Positions 14,268 through 21,560 of a stretch of DNA of 64,000 nucleotides are shown here, in pieces. The stretch's first letter is position 1, and each line of letters begins with the position of its first letter. The position numbers and the translations under genes were made by a program. Origin of the DNA: Pseudomonas sp. LD120 (GTDB lineage Bacteria; Pseudomonadota; Gammaproteobacteria; Pseudomonadales; Pseudomonadaceae); the NCBI RefSeq assembly GCF_009861525.1, contig NZ_WVHL01000005.1, positions 2,356,001 through 2,420,000 of the forward strand, given 5' to 3'. The notes beneath the pieces are model-generated. The model did not search any database and was not told where the DNA came from. It saw only the letters and a list, made by a program, of their open reading frames with translations.

Positions 14268-16994
14268 TCAGGGCTGGAATACCCAGCAGCGAACGGTTTT
14301 CGGTTTGTCGAACGCGTCCAGCAACCGGGCTGAGTTGACGCCCTTGTTCGACTCCAGAAACTTGGGTGACTTGCTCGTTTTCAGCAGGCGCTTCAGATCG
14401 CTGAGCGCAGGCACCTGCTGGCGCTTGTTGGCAGCCATCTCGACGAATTCATTGAGGTTCACGGCGATTAACCCGTCCTTGCGCGCATGGTTGAGCGCGC
14501 CTTTCTCATCCATGCCGTTGAGGAAGTCGTACAGGTCCCAAAACTCGCGCACGGTCGGGTGATCGGCGTTGATGGCCTGCTGGCGCTCCAGGGCCATGCG
14601 GTTGACCTCGGCGTGTGCTAGGGCCTTCCGGTGTTCGCCGAGGGGCACCACGTCTGCCAATGCATCCACCAGGCTGCGCAGTTGGGCATGGTTCTTTGCG
14701 ATACGAACGGTACGGACGCCGGGCTGGGCCAGCAGTTCTTGCTCGTAGCCGGAGGTGTTTTCCTCCATCAGGCGCATGGTGTTGGCTTCGCGTTGCAGTG
14801 CCTTGATCAGGAAGCCGCTGATGTTTTCCATCGGCATGCGCTCCAGTTGCTCGGCGAACTGCTTGGTTTCCGGGGTGTGGTGCTCCCGGGTCAGGTGGAC
14901 GTGGCAGAGTCGCTGCAGGATCGGCTCCGAAGCGTTCACCGGGTTGTTCTGCGCGATCAGCAGGGCGGCGCGGAAGGGCGGTTCGTGGGTGTCGTTGCCG
15001 TTGTTTCTGACGCCGGTAGAGCGAACGCTGCGGCCGTTGTAGGCGGTTTTCAGTTCGTCCCAGTCGAAGTGCTTCACTGGCTGGCCTTCCTTTTGCTCAC
15101 GCTCTGACTCAATCAGCACTACCGGTAAGTTGCTGACCTGCGAGAAGTTGCGCGCACGGCTTGCTGCGGTCGCTTTGGATGGGTCGAAACCTTCGTAGTC
15201 GGTACGGCCGACCAGTTTCCACAACAGCTCCACCAGGGTGGTTTTACCCGAACCGGCTTCCCCTACCAGCTCCAAGAACATCAGTGATTTATGGATCTGG
15301 CGGATCTGCTCGGCGTGCAAGGCTCCCAGCCACCAGGCCAGCACTACCAGACCCTGCACGCCAAAGCAGCGCCAGTAGATATCGAACCAACCTTCGTTGT
15401 AGGTGTTGAGGTCGGTATTGATGTGCAGCACCGGCGACTGGCTCTGGGACTTGATGCTCAACTTTCCGAGGTCGAAAAAGTCTTCCTTGTTGCGCATCTG
15501 GATCTTCCCGCCGAAGAAGGCGAGGTCGTTGAAGACGTAGGCTCCGTGCTCGCGGCTGTAGCCGATCCATTCGATGGTGTTCACGGTTTTCAGGCAATCG
15601 AGCTGGGGCGCGAGAATCCGTTTCAGCTGTTGGGCGCTGCCCTCGAACATTGCACCGTTGGAGACGTTGAGCAGGCGATTGGCGAACTCAGGCGCTGAGG
15701 TGAGCTGCTTGGCCGTGAAAGTGCTTTTGATGACTGCCCCTTGAGGGCGCTCGATGCGGAAGTAGTACCAGGCCTCATCGGTAAGGTCGTTGCGCATGTA
15801 GTACAGCGCTTGGAAATTGCAGTTGGCGATGCTGGTCACGGAGCCAGACTGGCGCAGCGCCTTGTAGCGACGCTGTTGATCACTGAGCAACTGGTCTTCA
15901 TGGCGCTCTGAACTCTCCAGATCGCTCATGGCGCGGTCATACCGCTCAAGGTCCAGCCGAAACCAATACAGGCGCTTGCGGAACGAAAAGTGGAATTCCT
16001 TGCGCTCGTCGCGCAGGTAGATGAGAAAGCCCTTTTCTTCAGCGGAATCGGCAAGCAGCAGGTCGCCCTGGTGAAGGGCCTCTTCCAGGTCTTGTTGGAT
16101 ACGTTCGGCTCGTTCGTCCTCACCCTCGATAGATTTCCAGCGCAGGTGCAGGTCGTTCCAATCGACTTTTTTGCCATTGGGTTGGGGGATCACTGCTGCT
16201 TTGCAGGTGAAGCCCAGGTCGCGTGCATCCTTCGCCCAGCGGCGCATGTTGGCCTTGGCGACTGGCTCGTTATCGAGCGCCCACACTAGGCGCGGAAGGG
16301 GTCTGTCAGCGTCGCGGCGCAGTTTGACCAACGCTTTGAGGGAATCGATAGGGCAGGGGGCGCTGGACATCATGGAAACGGCCGAGATGTCGTTGTGGCC
16401 CAGGGCAATGGCGTCAAAGATCCCTTCGTTAACCCAGAGCTCGTCGACTTCTAGCAGATCCAGGCTTGGTGGGCACCACCAGACGCCTTTGTAACCTGGC
16501 TGGCCCTCGCCGGTGGGGCGGAAGCGCGCCTTCATCTTTCCGAATCGCTCGGGCCGATCGATTAGGCGCTCCCAGTAGCCGCCCTTCTCCAGTGGGAAGC
16601 GCACCGTGGCACTGCCGATGTTGAGGCGGCTGTCCCAGTAGTTTTCCTGGGTGAACCAACCGGCGATCAGCTCAAATTTGAAGCCCCTCGCAAACTCAAG
16701 GTAGGCGCGCGCCGTGGCGAGCGGGTTGTCCGGTGTCGACGGAGCAGTCTTGCTCCAGTCGTTGAACAGATCGTCGTAGATGTCCTTTACGTGAACGCGA
16801 TGGTCGCACTTTTCAGGCCGTCCGCAGATCAGCGTCCAGGGCGAGTCGTAGAAGGTGTACAGGGTCTTCTGGCCGCAACTTGGCGCAGGGCAAACACCCT
16901 TGCGCATGTAGTTGGTGCCGGGCATGTGCTTGAGCTGGTAATCCCGCTCAATGCGCTGGATGACTTCGGCTCGCAGCCTATGTTCCATTTCCAT
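14268..16994 (-). CDS. Phage primase-helicase (toprim plus P-loop ATPase)
   Basis: A 908-residue replication protein. The N-terminus has a zinc-finger-like set (CPAPSCGQK, ICGRPEKCDH) as in DnaG/gp4-type primases. A toprim-like region follows, with WVNEGIFDAIALG near residue 190 and LVWALDNEPVAK near 245. The C-terminal half contains a Walker A motif, VGEAGSGKTTLVELL, near residue 580 and a Walker B-like NLPVVLIESERE. It probably primes and unwinds DNA for phage replication and takes the place of the gpA rolling-circle initiator of phage P2. It is the largest gene of the early minus-strand operon; the start ATG at 16994 is taken from the family-like N-terminus. Confidence 0.85.
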   Translation of the reverse strand: MEMEHRLRAEVIQRIERDYQLKHMPGTNYMRKGVCPAPSCGQKTLYTFYDSPWTLICGRPEKCDHRVHVKDIYDDLFNDWSKTAPSTPDNPLATARAYLEFARGFKFELIAGWFTQENYWDSRLNIGSATVRFPLEKGGYWERLIDRPERFGKMKARFRPTGEGQPGYKGVWWCPPSLDLLEVDELWVNEGIFDAIALGHNDISAVSMMSSAPCPIDSLKALVKLRRDADRPLPRLVWALDNEPVAKANMRRWAKDARDLGFTCKAAVIPQPNGKKVDWNDLHLRWKSIEGEDERAERIQQDLEEALHQGDLLLADSAEEKGFLIYLRDERKEFHFSFRKRLYWFRLDLERYDRAMSDLESSERHEDQLLSDQQRRYKALRQSGSVTSIANCNFQALYYMRNDLTDEAWYYFRIERPQGAVIKSTFTAKQLTSAPEFANRLLNVSNGAMFEGSAQQLKRILAPQLDCLKTVNTIEWIGYSREHGAYVFNDLAFFGGKIQMRNKEDFFDLGKLSIKSQSQSPVLHINTDLNTYNEGWFDIYWRCFGVQGLVVLAWWLGALHAEQIRQIHKSLMFLELVGEAGSGKTTLVELLWKLVGRTDYEGFDPSKATAASRARNFSQVSNLPVVLIESEREQKEGQPVKHFDWDELKTAYNGRSVRSTGVRNNGNDTHEPPFRAALLIAQNNPVNASEPILQRLCHVHLTREHHTPETKQFAEQLERMPMENISGFLIKALQREANTMRLMEENTSGYEQELLAQPGVRTVRIAKNHAQLRSLVDALADVVPLGEHRKALAHAEVNRMALERQQAINADHPTVREFWDLYDFLNGMDEKGALNHARKDGLIAVNLNEFVEMAANKRQQVPALSDLKRLLKTSKSPKFLESNKGVNSARLLDAFDKPKTVRCWVFQP

Positions 16995-17000
16995 CGTGGC

Positions 17001-17234
17001 TTACTTCGCTTCGTCGAGACTATGTTTCAGGGCGCCAATCAGGCGTTTTTGCGCAGCCATGACCGGAAAGGCCACGAGCAGCGAGCCGTGCCGCAGGCCT
17101 TCGGGGATCATGCGAAAGCGATCGTCATACCAGTGCTCATTGAACTGGGCGCTGTAGTCAGCCCGGAGCGCTTGAAGCAGGGCTTCGGCCTGTTCGCGGG
17201 GCAGTTTTGCGGTGATGGCGATGTCGATTTCCAT
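17001..17234 (-). CDS. Hypothetical phage protein
   Basis: A 77-residue product: MEIDIAITAKLPREQAEALL, then AQFNEHWYDDRFRMIPEGLR and a tail ALKHSLDEAK. It has an alpha/beta composition and no recognised family. The ATG at 17234 is chosen over an upstream GTG-type start because a GAGGTGG ribosome-binding site lies just before it. It precedes the primase gene by 6 bases in the same operon. Confidence 0.6.
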   Translation of the reverse strand: MEIDIAITAKLPREQAEALLQALRADYSAQFNEHWYDDRFRMIPEGLRHGSLLVAFPVMAAQKRLIGALKHSLDEAK

Positions 17235-17310
17235 GGTCCACCTCAGATTTCGGGCAAAGCTCACCCAAACCCACGGGAAACGGGGCAGGGCGGGGTGTTT
17301 TAATAGGGTG

Positions 17311-17682
17311 TTATCGAGGGTTAGGCTTGAGAGCAGAGTCGCGCTGGGTGAGCAGAGTCTGTGGCAGAAGCCTTGCCGGGACTGGGTAGCGCAGATCGGC
17401 CCGGGTATCGATCAGATGCACGACCTTGCAACCAGGACTGGAGCCCCAGTCGATACCAATCCATTTGCGCTGCTGGATCACCTGCAGCTCGGTCCAGGCG
17501 TTGTGCACCAGCTGTTCAGCCATGAATACCGGCACTTCCAGGGCGGTCGTTAGGTGTCGGACGCAGTTGTCGTAGAGCCTGTCGGAATCCACCAGGTACT
17601 GCGCTTCATGTCGTTGCAGATAGGCAAACGCTGCACGTTGCATGCTGCTGCGGTAGTCATGGGGCAGGTGTTCGTGATTCAT
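17311..17682 (-). CDS. Hypothetical phage protein
   Basis: A 123-residue protein (MNHEHLPHDYRSSMQRAAFA at the start; VHNAWTELQVIQQRKWIGID in the middle; IDTRADLRYPVPARLL near the end). No family was recognised. The start ATG at 17682 shares ATGA with the stop of the Ogr-like gene, so the two are translationally coupled. Confidence 0.6.
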   Translation of the reverse strand: MNHEHLPHDYRSSMQRAAFAYLQRHEAQYLVDSDRLYDNCVRHLTTALEVPVFMAEQLVHNAWTELQVIQQRKWIGIDWGSSPGCKVVHLIDTRADLRYPVPARLLPQTLLTQRDSALKPNPR

Positions 17683-17969
17683 GGCGCACACTCCATTTCC
17701 ATTTGGTCGAGCAGATCGGGTTGATCGTGGGCGGTCTTCATTGCCGCACGGCGTAAGGCGATGTCGGCGACCGGAAGGCGCACGGATGGGTTGGCCATAC
17801 CGCTGGGGCTCATCTCGTGGGTCATCTCGAATTCAGCGCGTACTGACCAACCACAGGCCTCGTTGGTGCACTGCAGGTAGGCCACCCGCAAGAAAATGTG
17901 GGTGCCCTCGCTGGTGCGAATGCGCATGCGGCTGAGGCAGTGCGGACAGACAAGCTTGTAGGTGCTCAT
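17679..17969 (-). CDS. Ogr/Delta-like zinc-finger late activator
   Basis: A 96-residue protein with the Ogr/Delta pattern: CPHCLSRMRIRTSEG, then YLQCTNEACGWSVRAEFE and HEMSPSGMANPSVRLP. Four Cys (C-x2-C and C-x4-C) bind zinc in this family. Ogr of P2 and Delta of P4 activate the phage late promoters through the alpha subunit of RNA polymerase. In P2 the gene lies next to D; here it sits among early genes, upstream of the primase, so late activation would follow from early transcription. Confidence 0.85.
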   Translation of the reverse strand: MSTYKLVCPHCLSRMRIRTSEGTHIFLRVAYLQCTNEACGWSVRAEFEMTHEMSPSGMANPSVRLPVADIALRRAAMKTAHDQPDLLDQMEMECAP

Positions 17970-17971
17970 GC

Positions 17972-18163
17972 TCAGAGGGGCTCGGCAATTTCGAAGGCAA
18001 CATTCAACGGTGTGATGGCGTCGCCAATTGCGATACGGATATCCATACCCGCAAGGCCTCCATTGGCCGTCTTTACGGTTTCCTTTAGGGTGTCTAGCCG
18101 CTGCTGGGCTTTTGCCAGAAGCTGGAGCAGATTCTCACGTTCATTTTCAAGGAGATCATTCAT
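17972..18163 (-). CDS. Small phage protein, paralogue of the divergent gene
   Basis: A 63-residue, mostly helical protein (MNDLLENERENLLQLLAKAQ), with a C-terminal motif AGMDIRIAIGDAITPLN. The same motif, GQDIRFAVDDVSTALK, is at the end of the plus-strand gene at 18162-18383, so the two are probably paralogues. The start codon at 18161-18163 overlaps the start of that gene in a CATG palindrome. Its ribosome-binding site is weak. It precedes the Ogr-like gene by 2 bases. Confidence 0.6.
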   Translation of the reverse strand: MNDLLENERENLLQLLAKAQQRLDTLKETVKTANGGLAGMDIRIAIGDAITPLNVAFEIAEPL

Positions 18164-18383
18164 GGCAATTCATCCAAACAGGACAGTTGAAGAGCTGGAG
18201 CGTCGATTGAACGAGCGGTGTGAGGCTCTGTTGAAAGTCATGAAAGGCTTCCGAGAGGCAACACACACCACTTTGACTGGCTCCGAACCCGGACGGGCCA
18301 TTAAGGGCCAAGACATACGTTTCGCTGTCGACGATGTGTCTACCGCTTTGAAGGAAATCAAATCCCAGTTGGGAAAGGGCTGA
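18162..18383 (+). CDS. Small phage protein, divergent paralogue
   Basis: A 73-residue protein (MAIHPNRTVEELERRLNERC, then ALLKVMKGFREATHTTL and a C-terminal GQDIRFAVDDVSTALKEIK). The ATG at 18162 has a strong AAGGAGA ribosome-binding site 7 bases upstream, lying inside the divergent gene. It is the only plus-strand gene in this part of the early region. The shared C-terminal motif with the minus-strand gene at 17972-18163 supports both as real. No function was recognised. Confidence 0.6.
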   Translation: MAIHPNRTVEELERRLNERCEALLKVMKGFREATHTTLTGSEPGRAIKGQDIRFAVDDVSTALKEIKSQLGKG

Positions 18384-18396
18384 TGCCTTACCGTCT

Positions 18397-18870
18397 TCAA
18401 CGTGCACCTGCCTTGCTGTGTAGTTGAATCGTGGCCAGCACCTCGGCATGTCGTGCCGACATATAGCGCTGATGTGCGGCTAGGATGGCCTCGGCCTCCC
18501 CAGGCTCGATAACGCCGTCGTCCAGGGCCTTGGCGATGATCTGGTCGACATAGCCGCGCTTGGCGGCGGCATTCACGGAGCGGCTGTAGAGATCGACGTT
18601 GTCCAGGGTTTCGGGCTTGGCCAGTGGCACAAACATGCCGCCGTAGAGGCTGGCGATGTACTCGGGTAAATGAGTAGTGCGGGAGTCCTGTTCCAGCAGG
18701 TGTATCTGTTCATCGCTGAGTGGCCGGCTGCCGGCGTTCTCGTAAACGTGGTTGTCGAACTTCTTGAGTTCGTAGCCGAGACGTGCGGCTGCACATTCAC
18801 GACCACCCGGGTAATCGCAGACCACCGCGCTCATCACCTGTCGTTTGGTTACTAGAACCGGGCGTTTCAT
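18397..18870 (-). CDS. YmfL-like phage regulatory protein
   Basis: A 157-residue protein. The N-terminal part, TKRQVMSAVVCDYPGGRECA followed by ARLGYELKKFDNHVYENAGS and LSDEQIHLLEQ, resembles the YmfL/CII-like regulatory proteins of lambdoid and P2-like prophages, in which a helix-turn-helix binds DNA. The rest is helical (VNAAAKRGYVDQIIAKALDD). The ATG at 18870 is chosen because an AAGGAGA site lies 9 bases upstream, and an earlier ATG at 18894 lies before that site. It is the second gene after the early promoter. Confidence 0.6.
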   Translation of the reverse strand: MKRPVLVTKRQVMSAVVCDYPGGRECAAARLGYELKKFDNHVYENAGSRPLSDEQIHLLEQDSRTTHLPEYIASLYGGMFVPLAKPETLDNVDLYSRSVNAAAKRGYVDQIIAKALDDGVIEPGEAEAILAAHQRYMSARHAEVLATIQLHSKAGAR

Positions 18871-18910
18871 CTTCTGGTTTCTCCTTGGAGTCATCGCCCC
18901 TACTGTGCAT

Positions 18911-19171
18911 TTACAGCGCCGGTACGGATGGTTGTTCGTCGTTATCAGCGAGGATTCCGGGTAAAACCTCTTTGCCGATCACTTGGGACAGGTCCCGCAG
19001 AATCTGAAAGGTCAGTCGTCCACGAGGCAACGTTTTGTGGCCCGCCCAACGTTGAACTACTTGCGTCACCGTTCGCACCTCGTAGCCATGGCTGAGGGCG
19101 AATTGGCGGAAATTGCTGCCTCGCTCTATAAGTCGTGCCTGGATCTGGCGCTTTTCCATGGCTTGGCTCAT
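18911..19171 (-). CDS. Cro-like early repressor
   Basis: An 86-residue DNA-binding protein: ERGSNFRQFALSHGYEVRTV followed by TQVVQRWAGHKTLPRG looks like a helix-turn-helix of the Cro/C1 or Nucleoid-associated phage type. It is the first gene leftward from the divergent switch region and faces the CI-like gene, so it is probably the Cro/Cox-equivalent regulator. Two in-frame ATG codons (19171, 19159) are possible starts. Confidence 0.65.
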   Translation of the reverse strand: MSQAMEKRQIQARLIERGSNFRQFALSHGYEVRTVTQVVQRWAGHKTLPRGRLTFQILRDLSQVIGKEVLPGILADNDEQPSVPAL

Positions 19172-19221
19172 GGTTGATGTGTTCCTAGTTGGTTAATATG
19201 TACTCATTGCGCATAAGCCTA

Positions 19222-19259
19222 TTTATTCTATTTAAATAAATCAAGTGGTTTTTATTCTA
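19222..19259. promoter_or_regulatory. Putative CI/Cro operator repeats
   Basis: TTTATTCTA occurs at 19222-19230 and 19251-19259, and an inverted AATAAA lies between them (19235-19240). The sites are in the AT-rich divergent promoter region, and the second touches the start codon of the CI-like gene. They are likely operators of the lysogeny switch. Confidence 0.5.
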
Positions 19260-19260
19260 A

Positions 19261-19677
19261 ATGCAGAAAAAGTCTCTCGATGCCGTTCTTGATCGCTTGA
19301 TGACGGTATTCACCGTTGATAGTGATAGTGAGTTGGCACGTAAGCTGGAGGTGAATCGACAGACCCTCGGCAGCTGGCGTAGTCGGCAATCCATACCTTA
19401 TGCGTTATGCGTAAACGTAAGCGAGGCTGAAGGCGTTTCTCTGGATTGGTTGCTTACGGGAGAGGGGGCAATGTTGCGAGGTGTGTCAGCCGCAACCGCC
19501 GAATCGCCAGTCACTAACGCGCAGGAAGATGCCATCCTGGCTCTATTTCGCTCCTTGGAAGAGACCGACAGACGAGAGATACAAAGCGCTGCTGAGGAAA
19601 AGAAACGCATAAGGGATATCGAGCAGCGCCTCAAGGAATTGACTGAAGCTCTTGCCGATACCAAACGGCCAGCATAA
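19261..19677 (+). CDS. CI-like phage repressor
   Basis: A 138-residue protein with an N-terminal helix-turn-helix of the bacteriophage CI type: ELARKLEVNRQTLGSWRSRQ, then IPYALCVNVSEAEGVSLDWL and LTGEGAML. A C-terminal helix (SLEETDRREIQSAAEEKKRI) probably mediates oligomer formation. There is no peptidase domain, so it is not self-cleaved by RecA like lambda CI. It should maintain lysogeny by repressing the early minus-strand genes and is transcribed toward the AT-rich three-gene module. Confidence 0.85.
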   Translation: MQKKSLDAVLDRLMTVFTVDSDSELARKLEVNRQTLGSWRSRQSIPYALCVNVSEAEGVSLDWLLTGEGAMLRGVSAATAESPVTNAQEDAILALFRSLEETDRREIQSAAEEKKRIRDIEQRLKELTEALADTKRPA

Positions 19678-20010
19678 TCTGTACCCATTAAGAACGGATC
19701 AGTCAGACAGGGAAGCCGCTGATCCACTCGCATTAGCCTGGAATAGGGGGTGCGAGTCTGCCAACGGCCAGCCCAAAACTGATATTGGGCGTGATCCGTG
19801 TTCAAAAAAATTTTAGTTTACAGTCTCTTATCTCATACCTGCTTGCCTCGATCTTTATTGATGGTTGAGCAGTTTCTAACTGCTGCGCGTGATAAAAAAT
19901 TAAAAATCATAGGTGGTGCTACGGTTTGGGTTTCGTAGTGGTTAGGCTATGTCCGATATAACGTTAGAGTTGCTTTAATAAATATTTCTGAGTATTTGCA
20001 GGGGGGGGAG
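19678..20010. other. Intergenic region between repressor and cargo module
   Basis: This 333-base stretch has no gene. GCCCAA (19771-19776) can pair with TTGGGC (19785-19790), and an A/T tract follows at about 19803, a weak possible terminator. The second half is AT-rich and may hold a promoter for the cargo genes; no clear boxes were fixed. Confidence 0.45.
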
Positions 20011-20904
20011 ATGGCGAAGGTTAAAGTTGTCCAGGAAAAGTTTTCTGTTTCGTATGATGCGGATGATGGTGATCTGAAAAATCATGAAATAGATGCACTT
20101 GATCTCGCAAAGTCTATACTTGGGGTTCATAGCGCAATTGCGGAAGCCAGTGCTCTTATGAATAAGGGGGCTGACGTCGATCTTAAGGTTTCTTCTCCTG
20201 TTCGGGAAGGCTCCGTAATTGTTGATTTTTTACTGTTTGCTTCCACCCCCGCTGCTCTTGAAGTTCTTCGATATATAGGGTTTTCTGCTGCTGGTGGTGC
20301 AATTGCCGGTGGGTCGCTTATCGAAGTAGTAAAAAAGCTAAAAAGCCGTAAGGTGGCGAAAGTTACGATTGAAGCTGATTCCGATGTGGCAAGTATAGAG
20401 GTTGATGGTGAAGTAATAAAGTGCAATAAGTATGTTGCTCAGCTTGCAGTCGATAAGAAAGTTAGGGATTCATTGCATAATGTTATTCAAGCGCCAATTG
20501 CTGGCAAAAAAAATGCCACTTTCAAAGTTTTGGATGAAGGGGAAGATGTTGTTCTCTCAGTAAAGGAAAGTGCTGCTCATAACTTTTCTCCTCTTCCCAT
20601 AGGATCCCTGGAGTCGGAAGAGGTTACCAAGGAAAAAACTACAGCCTATTTCGTTCAAGTTAACTTCGAGTCTGGACGTGGCTGGAGGGTGCGTCTTGCT
20701 GATGGTGTTGAGCACGCTGTAGAGCTGGCAGATGAAAAATTCATGGCTAAAGTGAATCAGAATCAGCAAACCTTTTCGAAAGAAGACTTATTTGAAGTGG
20801 TTATTGAAACTAAGTCAGTATTTAGACAGACTAGATCTACACACTCATATACCGTCGTTGAAGTGACTAAGCACTTTGCGGATAAGGGTCGCCGGCTAGT
20901 GTGA
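20011..20904 (+). CDS. Hypothetical protein of AT-rich cargo module, gene 1
   Basis: A 297-residue protein of unknown function. It starts AKVKVVQEKFSVSYDADDGD, and a likely transmembrane or buried helix covers TPAALEVLRYIGFSAAGG and AIAGGSLIEVV around residues 77-107. The C-terminal half is beta-rich (AYFVQVNFESGRGWRVRLAD, YTVVEVTKHF). The start at 20011 is preceded by a G-rich run; an in-frame TTG at 19996 is unlikely. It is AT-rich compared with the flanking phage genes, and two small membrane-protein genes follow on the same strand. The module lies behind the repressor gene, where lysogenic-conversion genes are usual. Confidence 0.7.
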   Translation: MAKVKVVQEKFSVSYDADDGDLKNHEIDALDLAKSILGVHSAIAEASALMNKGADVDLKVSSPVREGSVIVDFLLFASTPAALEVLRYIGFSAAGGAIAGGSLIEVVKKLKSRKVAKVTIEADSDVASIEVDGEVIKCNKYVAQLAVDKKVRDSLHNVIQAPIAGKKNATFKVLDEGEDVVLSVKESAAHNFSPLPIGSLESEEVTKEKTTAYFVQVNFESGRGWRVRLADGVEHAVELADEKFMAKVNQNQQTFSKEDLFEVVIETKSVFRQTRSTHSYTVVEVTKHFADKGRRLV

Positions 20905-20913
20905 GGAGCTCTC

Positions 20914-21147
20914 ATGAGTATTAATCCTAACCTTGTTGAAGCGCTATATTATTTGTCTTTAATAATTTTGGCGCCGATTTTTTTCAAGTTGTCGCGAATA
21001 TTGACTCGATATTTGCTCAATAGATTTGTGTCGACTGGAAAAGTAGTTGTTATCTACAAGCGTAATGGTTTGGTTGTTGGTAGAAAAACCATTAACACAA
21101 CAGCTTATGTGGTAGATCAACTAAAATCTGCAAAGGGAGGTGCATAA
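20914..21147 (+). CDS. Small membrane protein of cargo module, gene 2
   Basis: A 77-residue protein with one clear transmembrane helix, ALYYLSLIILAPIFFKLS, near residues 10-27, then a basic stretch (RILTRYLLNRF) and a beta-like tail VVVIYKRNGLVVGRKT. By the positive-inside rule the C-terminus is cytoplasmic. It begins 9 bases after gene 1, behind a GAGGAG site, and its stop overlaps the start of gene 3 (TAATG). No family was recognised. Confidence 0.65.
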   Translation: MSINPNLVEALYYLSLIILAPIFFKLSRILTRYLLNRFVSTGKVVVIYKRNGLVVGRKTINTTAYVVDQLKSAKGGA

Positions 21148-21524
21148 TGGAGGATTCTCCAAAGATTGCTCCTCAAGGACTTCAGGCCTCTATTACGGCT
21201 GGGCTTGGAACTTTTGCAACGGCAAGTTGCATGAAGTGGCTTCCAGCAGAACATGCGCAATATTGGGTTAGTGCGACTACCTTGTTGGTTCCGGTAATTG
21301 GTTACTTGGTTGCTAAATTTTTCTATAGCATTGACGAACCTGAAGGGCTTACTCAGTACAAGGCCAGATTGAAGAGAGATATGGCTAGCCAAAAAAAGAT
21401 AATGAAGGACAAGAATGTCTCGGAAGATGTTAAAAAGAATGTCCGAGAAAAATATACCAGCACGATGCTAAAGTTGGCTTCTGCGAACCAAGATTACACA
21501 GCGCAGGGGGTCGTGGCAGATTAG
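21147..21524 (+). CDS. Small membrane protein of cargo module, gene 3
   Basis: A 125-residue protein with two hydrophobic segments, SITAGLGTFATASCMKWLP (about 15-33) and WVSATTLLVPVIGYLVAKFF (about 41-60), and a charged helical tail (YKARLKRDMASQKKIMKDKN). The pattern resembles a holin-like or effector-type hairpin membrane protein, but no homology is claimed. It is coupled to gene 2 by a TAATG overlap and preceded by AAAGGAGG. Confidence 0.65.
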   Translation: MEDSPKIAPQGLQASITAGLGTFATASCMKWLPAEHAQYWVSATTLLVPVIGYLVAKFFYSIDEPEGLTQYKARLKRDMASQKKIMKDKNVSEDVKKNVREKYTSTMLKLASANQDYTAQGVVAD

Positions 21525-21560
21525 TTTTCCAATAGGGCTAGGTGCACTACGACGCGCTTA

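Noticed and set aside
17898..18161. Upstream extension of the plus-strand gene at 18162
   Set aside because: It is antisense to the 63-residue gene; the ATG at 18162 has a strong ribosome-binding site.
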